A stretch of 64,000 bases of DNA from Huiozyma naganishii CBS 8797 (taxonomy: Eukaryota > Ascomycota > Saccharomycetes > Saccharomycetales > Saccharomycetaceae). Positions 9,330 through 18,200 of this stretch are shown here, in pieces; positions within the stretch are counted from its first letter, which is position 1, and each line of letters begins with the position of its first letter. The stretch lies in the NCBI RefSeq assembly GCF_000348985.1, contig NC_035934.1, positions 434,001 to 498,000 on the forward strand, in the 5' to 3' direction. The position numbers and the translations under genes were made by a program. The notes beneath the pieces were generated by a model. It was given only the letters and a program-made list of their open reading frames with translations. It had not been told where the DNA came from and did not search any database.

Positions 9330-12300
9330 TCAACTGACAATCAGGTCATTCAAGATCCCCGACGTTTGTAAATTTGTGAACCCATCCATGAACATCGTCC
9401 TCATCCTTTGGTTGCCCAACAGAATCTTACCCAACCATAGTCTCAAATAATGACTGATAAAATTGTTCGCCTTGTTGACAACGTCAGTCTCATTCCTACT
9501 GAAAGTAATCCAGAGCACCCATGTGGATAGAACCAACATCAGAGGGATCCAAAAAAATAGTAACATCTTGTCGTTTTGTAAATCTTGTCTGTTATTCTGG
9601 AAGAATAGATGGAATCTGTTTTGAACGCTCTCCTCCTCATCCTCCGACGACGTGTGCATATCAGAGGATAGAGGCCGCGTAGCCGTAGTCCCCACAGCAG
9701 TTTCTTCAACGGGCTTTACCGTTTCACCCGCTACAGGACGTGGGAACAAGTCGTCATATTTGGGCAGATCATCATTGATTCTATTCAACATCCTACTCCA
9801 CAGAGACGTTTCGTTTGTATTGGGGATAGATTCTTCAAAATCACTGCCTTGACGGTCAGTAGCCAAATCTTCAGCAGAGCTTTTATCAGCTGGCTCGCCG
9901 TTAGGGGCAAGTGTACTGCGTTCCGCCTCCTCTGCTTGCTCGGAACTACCTTCAGATCTCACTGATGAGATTACGCTTTCCTCATAATTAGACGAAGTCA
10001 TGTCATTGTTGTCCTCAAAGTCACATTCAGCCTCTTCTTCGTACTCAGAAGAGTCCATGTATACGATTGAGGAAGGTGATGGGAAGGCACTGTTTGAAAA
10101 CTCAGGTTTCTTCGTATGAGTGCCCTGTTCCGCATCGTTCAAAGAGGTAACAGATTTTTCATCGAGCATGTTCGAATCAATACTTGATTGCGAAAGTTCT
10201 TTCCGAATCCCGGGAAGATCTCCTATCCCACCAGTATTGCGGCCCTTCCTCTCATCCAAGTAGTAATCGAATAAATCCAGCACATCATCTTGGATATTGT
10301 TTTGCAATTTATGGTTATTGATGTAAAGTTCTTTTGGTGTCATCCCATTACAGGCCTTCAACGAAACGCCAGCTTTGCAGCTTAATAGCAGTCTGATAAT
10401 TTTAAAGCTACCACTGATGGCAGCAAAATGCAAAGGTGTAAAACCAAATGAGTCCTTCAACGCGATATTGACACCGCTTCTCACAAGAGTGGACGCCAAG
10501 TTAAAGTAACCCTTCAGAGATGCCAAATGAAGTAAAGTTCTACCGAGACTATCACACATCGAAAAATTGGAGGTGCTCTTGTTCAAAGACTTGATCACCT
10601 GCACAATCAACTGCTCATCGTCTGTAACAAGCTCCTTACTGTATTGATTCCCGCCATTTGGTGTCGTATTGTTATGCTGTTCCTGTGCAGACGGGCTTTT
10701 CGTGTCGTCATCCAAAATACGTTGCGCAATGTTCCTAGCATCCTCCAATTTCCCATTCATTTTCAACCCAACAATCTGTAATGCCAACTCAATCAATTGT
10801 CTATCAGTTTCATCGACGTACGTGAAGATTGCCTTTTTGCCGATATCGACCCCCATCTGCTGAAGTTCGCTCTGGTCCGGTTCGTTTGGGTCTGTGATCG
10901 TAACAAACACTTGACCTGCAGTGGCAGCAGGGGGTAAGTACGTCAGTATTGTTGTTTCGGACCAACACTGTGTGGAGAGGGCAATGTTCCCACCAAACTG
11001 AACAATTAAGCCCTGTTTGAATTTGGATCCCAGTAGCGTAATTTCGATACCACCGTTTATGGGCCCCCTTGAAGGAATCACTCTTTGGATCGATGGCTCC
11101 TCCAAAGTTATCTGATCGGAAGGTACGGTGGATTGCACACGTGCTGGGTTCCGAGGAGTGATATGAACGTTGCTGAAATCAGATGGATTATGCAGTGCAT
11201 TTAAGCTTGTTCCAGATCTTGCCGATGTAAAATCATTGTGGCGAAGAGGTCTCTGCAGATTCATGCTGCTTCTTGTCCTCTTCGTGGGTCTTCCTGCAGA
11301 TGGTGGATAATTGGACCTGTATTCACTTGCAAACGGTTCAGAACCCTCTTCGCTCATTGATGTAGGCGAAGGTATGATCCGAGACCGTACATTCCCCTGA
11401 ATATTGTTTATAGTGGACGTTGGTGGACCAAATGCGGTACTTGGGGCAACCAGTGCGTTCGCTGATATTGGTATATCGTCTATCGTTGGAATTTCCCCGA
11501 CGTCAAAATACTTGCTTGATGTTGTTGAATCGGAAACCGTGTCTCTATGTGTTGTGTTATTGACCGCGAAGGCGTAAACGTTTGCAGACGAGTTCTTAGT
11601 GGTGTCACCTGTCGACAGTAACGGCACGTTCTCTGCGGCGTTCGAGTTCCGACCATGCTGTTTCTTATCCGTGATCATAATCGGATCGGAGATGCTATGT
11701 GAGAGGACTGTGTTATCGGAGTCCTTCAAAACGAAGAACAGTCTAAACCCATCGTCTGATTTGTGGTGACGACAGTAGCAAACAATACGTGTAGTCAATT
11801 CAAGTTGCTTTGTGTTTGCGTCTGTCCTATGTATCACAGTGATCTGATTATTGTTGAAAATCACTGCTCTTCTACTGTCATTGTTGCACCAAAGCATGTT
11901 GTCACTGAGTCCCGATTTCCTCCTCGAGGCTCTCCTTTGTTCTCTCTTCACACACTTCATACACACCGAGATGTTCATATTCGTCTTCGCATCAAGTAAA
12001 AACGCGTCTACAAACAACAACTGGTCTTGGAACGATTTCGGGTACTCTCTGATACCTTTACTCAGGAAGAATTTGTCCCTAGTGATCGAGTCTGTCGGTA
12101 AATGAACCATGTATTTGTTCACTGGTGGCGTAATATCTATCAGCAATTGTAATTGGTTTTCGACTCTAGTGACCTGTGGTAACCCACGTATCCTCATACT
12201 ATGCGGTAGTTTCCCGCTGTCTATCGCCAAATACTGTGCTGGATCTACGAAATGGGGCACTATTGGATCAGTACGACCGAAATTAATCGTGTTATCAACT

Positions 12301-12782
12301 AGAGTCTGAAACTTGTTCTCCATGAGCTGAGAGTCCCTCGTGTCGGTACTATCGGCGAGGGCATGTGAATCGTCCACATTCGCAGGTGAGACACCTCGAA
12401 GCGTCTGTGGCGGGCCCGAGTACACCCCCTCTGGGGTCATCAGACCGACCCCTGGCGGCGAACTGAACTGGTCCATTATCGGTGTATTCTCCGTCTTGGC
12501 AAAATGTTGAAAGAAGTCCGGCTCCTCCTCCTTGCCCAGCACGCAATTCGGGTCAAACGAGCCCACGTTCCCCACATTATCAACCCCAGCATGTGGGTCC
12601 CCCCCATGGAGCACGTACTGGTTGAAAATATTCGTCTCAAATTGCAACATGTCAATATCTCCATTCCCGGGCAACTGTGCATCCTCATTGGGCTTCTCAA
12701 ACACGATCCCGTCGGGCCCCCCGTTCGCATCATCCTCAAACGAGTTTGCCATAAAATGTAACGCCTCTGTGTTCTCATCCAT
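9330..12782 (-). CDS. MGA2: Mga2/Spt23-type ER membrane-bound transcription factor
   Basis: A dormant ER membrane transcription factor, processed by Rsp5 and the proteasome, that activates OLE1 and hypoxic genes. The 1150-residue product has an N-terminal Spt23/Mga2-like region, an IPT/TIG domain (about 555-640, starting near IQRVIPSRGPINGG), ankyrin repeats (about 740-820), an LPKYDDLFP Rsp5-binding motif at about 1006, and one transmembrane helix near 1073-1095 followed by a short C-terminal tail. The position next to LYS1 matches MGA2 (YIR033W) rather than its ohnolog SPT23 (YKL020C). It is convergent with LYS1. The start is the ATG at 12782. Confidence 0.93.
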   Translation of the reverse strand: MDENTEALHFMANSFEDDANGGPDGIVFEKPNEDAQLPGNGDIDMLQFETNIFNQYVLHGGDPHAGVDNVGNVGSFDPNCVLGKEEEPDFFQHFAKTENTPIMDQFSSPPGVGLMTPEGVYSGPPQTLRGVSPANVDDSHALADSTDTRDSQLMENKFQTLVDNTINFGRTDPIVPHFVDPAQYLAIDSGKLPHSMRIRGLPQVTRVENQLQLLIDITPPVNKYMVHLPTDSITRDKFFLSKGIREYPKSFQDQLLFVDAFLLDAKTNMNISVCMKCVKREQRRASRRKSGLSDNMLWCNNDSRRAVIFNNNQITVIHRTDANTKQLELTTRIVCYCRHHKSDDGFRLFFVLKDSDNTVLSHSISDPIMITDKKQHGRNSNAAENVPLLSTGDTTKNSSANVYAFAVNNTTHRDTVSDSTTSSKYFDVGEIPTIDDIPISANALVAPSTAFGPPTSTINNIQGNVRSRIIPSPTSMSEEGSEPFASEYRSNYPPSAGRPTKRTRSSMNLQRPLRHNDFTSARSGTSLNALHNPSDFSNVHITPRNPARVQSTVPSDQITLEEPSIQRVIPSRGPINGGIEITLLGSKFKQGLIVQFGGNIALSTQCWSETTILTYLPPAATAGQVFVTITDPNEPDQSELQQMGVDIGKKAIFTYVDETDRQLIELALQIVGLKMNGKLEDARNIAQRILDDDTKSPSAQEQHNNTTPNGGNQYSKELVTDDEQLIVQVIKSLNKSTSNFSMCDSLGRTLLHLASLKGYFNLASTLVRSGVNIALKDSFGFTPLHFAAISGSFKIIRLLLSCKAGVSLKACNGMTPKELYINNHKLQNNIQDDVLDLFDYYLDERKGRNTGGIGDLPGIRKELSQSSIDSNMLDEKSVTSLNDAEQGTHTKKPEFSNSAFPSPSSIVYMDSSEYEEEAECDFEDNNDMTSSNYEESVISSVRSEGSSEQAEEAERSTLAPNGEPADKSSAEDLATDRQGSDFEESIPNTNETSLWSRMLNRINDDLPKYDDLFPRPVAGETVKPVEETAVGTTATRPLSSDMHTSSEDEEESVQNRFHLFFQNNRQDLQNDKMLLFFWIPLMLVLSTWVLWITFSRNETDVVNKANNFISHYLRLWLGKILLGNQRMRTMFMDGFTNLQTSGILNDLIVS

Positions 12783-13342
12783 AACTGCTGAGGGTGCGCT
12801 GCAGTACTTGGCCAGCGTACCGGGGCAAGTTCAACCGCTCATCACCATCAAAGCCCATCGCAACCGTCCTCTTTAAAAGGCAGCGACTTTTTCCATTGAG
12901 AAATTTTGTTGAGTTTTGGCGGCGCGCGTCACGTGGCGGCACCAAGGTACCCGGGTGTCAACCTGGGCACTGTAGCACCTGGACTGAGTACTGTGACGAT
13001 ACATTGGTACCTGGTAGTAGCCTTAATGGCACTGGCAATTTTGGTTTTAATTCTGGGACCCATTTCCAATTGGTTTCTTAGCACCCAATATCGATCTCAG
13101 ATTGGGCAATGCGTAGAGTTTACCTGGAGGAATTATCGTCTCTGGGTATATAGTAGCAGATCCATGGATCCTCTCCATAGACAGATTCTCGCCATTGCTG
13201 GGTACCTCGAAGCACCGTTGCGTTTCCCCCCGAACCCTCTTGCCCTTCCCATAAAGTGAAAAATTTCTCGATCAAAAATTTATTTGCGATGAGCTCGAAG
13301 CAGATGAGGTGATGAGTTGCAGAACACAGAAGACCCAGGGCA
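12783..13342. promoter_or_regulatory. Divergent MGA2/YVH1 promoter; RRPE, PAC and CACGTG elements
   Basis: This region of 560 bp holds a TCACGTG (12929-12935) in a GC-rich context. Near YVH1 it holds an RRPE-type TGAAAAATTT (13257-13266) and a PAC element GCGATGAGCT (13286-13295). The RRPE/PAC pair is typical of ribosome-biogenesis genes and lies about 50-85 bp upstream of YVH1, consistent with Yvh1's role in 60S maturation. A 117-codon frame at 12906-13259 looks spurious. Confidence 0.65.
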
Positions 13343-14419
13343 ATGAGTGACTCGGAGGACGTGAACCGTGTTCTAGGTGGGATCTACATTGGCAACGTAC
13401 AGCCAATTGTGGACCATGTGCCTCTAATGGTGCAATATAACATCTCGCACATCTTGTCCGTGATGCCATTCAACGTCATCCCAGAATACCTTGTGAGGAA
13501 AAGTTACGTCTTGAAAAACGTCCCCGTGAACGATTCCCCCACGGAGGACATTCTGAAATACTTCAATGAGACAAACAAGTTCATCGACGAGTGTCTATTC
13601 CCAAACGAAATCGAGTACGACCCAAGGAAAGTGGACTTCAAGAAGAAACCGCAGAAGGGTGCCGTGTACGTGCATTGCCAGGCGGGGATGTCCCGGTCCG
13701 CAGCGTTCGTCATTGCATACCTGATGTACCGCTATGGGCTATCCTTGAAATTGGCATACCACGCTGTGAAGAGGAAAAGATCCGTTATACAGCCAAATAA
13801 AGGTTTCATGGAACAACTTGTCATCTTTGGCGAAATGGGGGGACAGTACGTCGACTCACAAAACAAAAGATACAAACAATGGAAACTGACGAACTCAATT
13901 GCGGAAGACCCCTCCGGTGGGAATATCCTGTCCGATGACGCCCTTTACAAGGATTCAGAACAGGAGGAACAGGATTTGTCTAAGATGACCACTGAACAAC
14001 TAGCTGATGTAACCTCTGTTAGGTGTAAGAAGTGCAGACAGAGACTAGCCCTATCCACCAGTTTCATCAAACACACCCCACCCAGCAAAGAATCTTCTGA
14101 GGGTCACTTCATCAGAAGGGCTGGGTACGGTAAAAGGATCATTGACATTCAAGAGTCGCAATCTCATTGCTCCCATTTCTTCATGGAACCCTTGAATTGG
14201 ATGAAACCAGAACTGCAGGGGAAACAGGAACTCGAGGGTAAGTTTCTTTGCCCTAATTGTGACTTCAAAGTTGGTGGTTACAACTGGAAGGGATCCCGTT
14301 GTAGCTGTGGGAAATGGGTTATCCCCGCAATCCACTTGCTATCGAATAAAGTGGACCAGTTCCCATTGGCTCAAAGAGAACTACCAAATATCGTGCATTT
14401 CGAAACAACTTCTCCATAA
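13343..14419 (+). CDS. YVH1: Yvh1 dual-specificity phosphatase, 60S maturation factor
   Basis: Yvh1 releases Mrt4 from pre-60S ribosomes and is also needed for sporulation and glycogen accumulation. The 358-residue product has an N-terminal DSP domain with the active-site loop VHCQAGMSRSAA (nucleophile Cys112). Its C-terminal zinc-binding domain, which carries the ribosomal function, has cysteine/histidine clusters CKKC, SHCSH, CPNC and CSCGKW. S. cerevisiae Yvh1 has 364 residues. The gene is YIR026C there, next to MND2 as here. The start is the ATG at 13343. Confidence 0.96.
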   Translation: MSDSEDVNRVLGGIYIGNVQPIVDHVPLMVQYNISHILSVMPFNVIPEYLVRKSYVLKNVPVNDSPTEDILKYFNETNKFIDECLFPNEIEYDPRKVDFKKKPQKGAVYVHCQAGMSRSAAFVIAYLMYRYGLSLKLAYHAVKRKRSVIQPNKGFMEQLVIFGEMGGQYVDSQNKRYKQWKLTNSIAEDPSGGNILSDDALYKDSEQEEQDLSKMTTEQLADVTSVRCKKCRQRLALSTSFIKHTPPSKESSEGHFIRRAGYGKRIIDIQESQSHCSHFFMEPLNWMKPELQGKQELEGKFLCPNCDFKVGGYNWKGSRCSCGKWVIPAIHLLSNKVDQFPLAQRELPNIVHFETTSP

Positions 14420-14507
14420 GTGATTAGCACATCAATTGCATCTAATACCCTGAATGTAGTTATATGTATAACCTTGTATCATACCTCATATAAAAATAAT
14501 CGTCTCA

Positions 14508-15101
14508 TCATTGTATCCAGTCGCTACCAAAATCGTTGACCTCAGATACTTCTCCCTCGTTCGACTGTATCGAATTCCATGTCTCAGGTTCCTGTATCAT
14601 ATTAGAGTCACTCCCACCTTGGTCAGTGTACCTCCATTGATCGTCCTCGGAATGGATGCGCGTATTGGCCATTCGATTTTCGTTCCTCTGCAACATCGAC
14701 TCGTGGAAATCAAATGCAGGGCTGTGGACAGCACCGTTACTTCTTTCAAAGAGGGACTTGCCCGTGAATGTATTAGCATTCAGTCCAATAGGTCGGAAAT
14801 ACTGCGAGCCAAGACTCTTGGTAGCATCTAACTTAGCTTTCCTCTGATCAATCACCATCTTCGTCTCCGTAAACGTGCCCCTTGCAAAATACGGTATTAC
14901 ATGAGCAGCAGAGTAAGCAGAAAGTGGCGGATTAAGATACACGCTCTCTCTCAATTCAAGCACATCCTCTCTCGATGCTTGCTTCCTCGTTGCATCAATA
15001 GCGGGTATTGGAGAGGCGGAGCCATTGTGTGAATTGATCTCAATAATATCTCTTTTTATCTCCTGAAAAATGGGGAGATCATCAAACATAGTCCCGTCCA
15101 T
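14508..15101 (-). CDS. MND2: Probable Mnd2, APC/C subunit
   Basis: Mnd2 is an anaphase-promoting complex subunit that restrains Ama1-dependent APC/C in meiosis. This 197-residue, mostly polar, probably disordered protein sits exactly where S. cerevisiae has MND2 (YIR025W, convergent with YVH1 and near INA22 and DAL81). It starts with an acidic segment (FDDLPIFQEIKRD) and contains NPPLSAYSAAHVIPYFARG, which look like conserved short motifs. It is about half the length of S. cerevisiae Mnd2 (368). Identification rests mainly on synteny. The first ATG is at 15101; an upstream in-frame TTG was not used. Confidence 0.6.
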   Translation of the reverse strand: MDGTMFDDLPIFQEIKRDIIEINSHNGSASPIPAIDATRKQASREDVLELRESVYLNPPLSAYSAAHVIPYFARGTFTETKMVIDQRKAKLDATKSLGSQYFRPIGLNANTFTGKSLFERSNGAVHSPAFDFHESMLQRNENRMANTRIHSEDDQWRYTDQGGSDSNMIQEPETWNSIQSNEGEVSEVNDFGSDWIQ

Positions 15102-15274
15102 TGTATCCAAACTTCAATGCCTGTAGCTTGTAGTACACCTCACTTCTACTCTGTTTGGTCATCACACGTTCCACCGTTTCTTCCTTAAAGTAACAATTAA
15201 AAATAAAAATGGCTGTATGTCGTTTCATATTGAGTAGTAGTATACAGATGAAGTAGATAAAATATGCTATAGAC

Positions 15275-18200
15275 TTATTGAATGGAGGAGCCACAGAACC
15301 TCTTGGCAATATTACTAGAGTCGTTTTCCGTCCAATCTCTCAATCTCTTTCGAGAATTGACAATTTCTGTATAACCTGCCAAAAGTTCTTTCGTGTTCAA
15401 CAGCTTTTCTTCTAGGATGCACTTAAATTTCTGGTTTCTTGGGTTCTTATCATTCTTGACCAGACGGGACTCTGCTTGGGACAGCCGATCCTTGTCGGAA
15501 ATAAAGCTCATTTCCAAATTAGAGATACCGCCAAATCTCGTTATCAAGGTTGGACCACCATTCTCGATCCGTTGGCATCTATATATGATCTGATTGATGA
15601 GAGAGACTAACCTTGCATTCAGGTACGGTACTTGCAACAAGTTAAGTAACCAGTCAACGAAACCTTTACTTTTCAACAAGTTCAGGTCATCCTCGCATTT
15701 TATGCTCGATTCGAAGGTCTCTAACAACCAAGACAATTGCCTGTAATAAACTTCGTAGTCGGCATCTGAGTGCTTAGGGGATATTAATTCTTGGAACAGA
15801 GGAATGTCATTAGGTCTCACCAGGGGACCGCTCAGAATCCAACGGAACGCCTTTTCGTATAGTGGATCAGCTGGCTGAGTCAATAACTCAGTCACTGCAG
15901 TGACAAAAAACCACATTAAGGGTGTGACTTTGTGCTGATAAACATCCTTATTCGACTCCATTTGATCGTGGGTAAACAGAATTTTTTTCAACAGTATTCT
16001 GAAGATGTTCCCGTCTTTGAACTGAAGATTCGCATCCAAGGATTTCAATGCCTCGGATAGCATGATCAATGCAACTTTTACAGTTTGAGCATCCTTGTCA
16101 CCCAAAGAACAAATTATTACGTGAAGCAATTTCGCTTGGACCAGGTTTTTCACATTAAGAGAATGTGTGATTTCATTATCTTCGCCCTTAGAATAATTGA
16201 CTAACTCCTTATTGTGCGGGATTATCAACATCAGAAATAATGGATCGTAGACAGGTTTATTATTCGTTGTTTTCAGAGTAACCTCAGAATTGTCAAAGAA
16301 CGCGGAGTATTTGTCCCAAATTTCAATATTTGTATTAGCTTCTGCAAGTCTCGGAGGCTTACGGCGATCGATAACATAATTCCGAATAGAATTCTCGATA
16401 TAGTCCTCCCTCAATGTCAATATGAAACCCTCTTTTTCCTGCGTCAAAAGCTTCACATCTTCATTAAAATCTAACGTTTCGTCCCCGTTTCCTAGCACGT
16501 CCCAGGTGTAAACCATGTTCGTCCAAGAAACAGAGTTTTCGGACTCAATAGCTTCCAGAATTTGGAAGAGGATTTTATCACTCGCTGATATTGTTCCCGA
16601 GTAGTACGAAAGTATTTTTGACTGTATGATGCTCGTGGAACAAGCATGAGGATCCATGCGAAATAAGGTGGCCAAGCATACTACTATTAGGTACGTCAAG
16701 TAACGACCAGAACAGTTCTTGTTGATTAGAGCAGCTTCGTTGTTTAGCATCAACTGAATCATCTTTTCGCAGTGAGTTCTACTCTTGTTCCCCTTCAATG
16801 TTAATAGCAATGCATACTTCATTACCCTTTCGTCATTGATCCAGTGACTCCCAAAAATAACCTCCAATTGAGAATTTATAATATTGTGATTTACGACATC
16901 CCAGACGTCGATTGTACAAATTAGCCGCTCAAATGCGCATAATACCTTGGAAAGAGCATCAGATAGTTGAGCTCTCTCGGAAAATATTTTGGTGACGTAT
17001 AGGGCCATTTTATTCAACCATTTGATGGTACAATCCGTCTCAAAGTTCCCCACTTTTGCAACTAATTCAATAACGTTGGCACAAAATTTGTGATTGTACT
17101 CTGTAATCGCATATTTCAGAACATTTTCGAGCTGATCAGCCAAAAGTACATCTGTATTAACAATAAGCAAAGATAGAAACCGCTGAAAATCTTTCTCTTT
17201 TAGCTCTCTGTATTTGTTCAAACAATCATCTAATACAGTTTGTATGAATTTTCCAACACTTGAATCAATCTCCTTCTTCTCGGAAATACCGCTGGCAACA
17301 GTAATTAAGATCTCATCATTGGTGATTTTTTTAAGGTAGTCATTGACGTGAACAAAGCTGAAATATTTGGAGTCCAGGTAGGCCTCTAAGACGGGAAGGT
17401 AATTAGCGTCGCTCAATATTTTGGATAGAAACACAGCCTGGCTGAAGTTTGCAACTTGGCCATTCGTAATCAAGCTTAAAGTAATGGAGGTAGAACCAGA
17501 ATCACCAAAAGACAGGTATTCCTGAACAAATGCAAAATCCACAAGGAGCTCTTTGTCATTGGCCACTCTCGAAAGTAAAACCCCAATAAGTTTGGCAGAA
17601 AAAGGTAAGCCCTTTTCTAACAGATTTAGTGCACGTTGTGGAGTTAAAAACTCAACAACTAGACCCAAGAAATCGAGGTAGGTATCATCCAACATCTTTG
17701 CAGGTGTATTGGCAAGCCATTCAAGCAAGAAGCTTTCCAACTCTGTTTTTTCATAATTGATTGATTCTCTGAAAATAAGAAGTAACTGTTGGGTAGCGAA
17801 GATGATCTTTCCTTCGGTATCTTTATTTGATGCTGTTGATATCATGCAAAAGAATCGTTTGTATATCTGAGGTGTTATCAGTTTGTAGGAGACATTGGTT
17901 AAAACATATCTTGCAATTTGTTCAAAGAGGGCAAGTATCACTCCTTGGAAATCTTTATTGCTCTTGATTTGATCATCGTTTGTGATTGAGAGAATCCTGA
18001 ATATGCCACCTGCCACGTCCAAGTCATTAATTGGTAGCCTTGAAACTGTCTTCATTTCGCTATAAGGCAGAAGTGTAATATAATAGAAAAAGGACATTTC
18101 AACATTTTGTGACATCAAAAATTTCTCTTCATTCAACGTTTTCAAATTTGTTTCGTTGGATGAGAAGTCCAAATATCTATCAAGGAGATCGAAGGGTATA

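Noticed and set aside
12906..13259. 117-codon plus-strand frame between MGA2 and YVH1
   Set aside because: It lies across the divergent promoter with RRPE/PAC sites and has no family resemblance.
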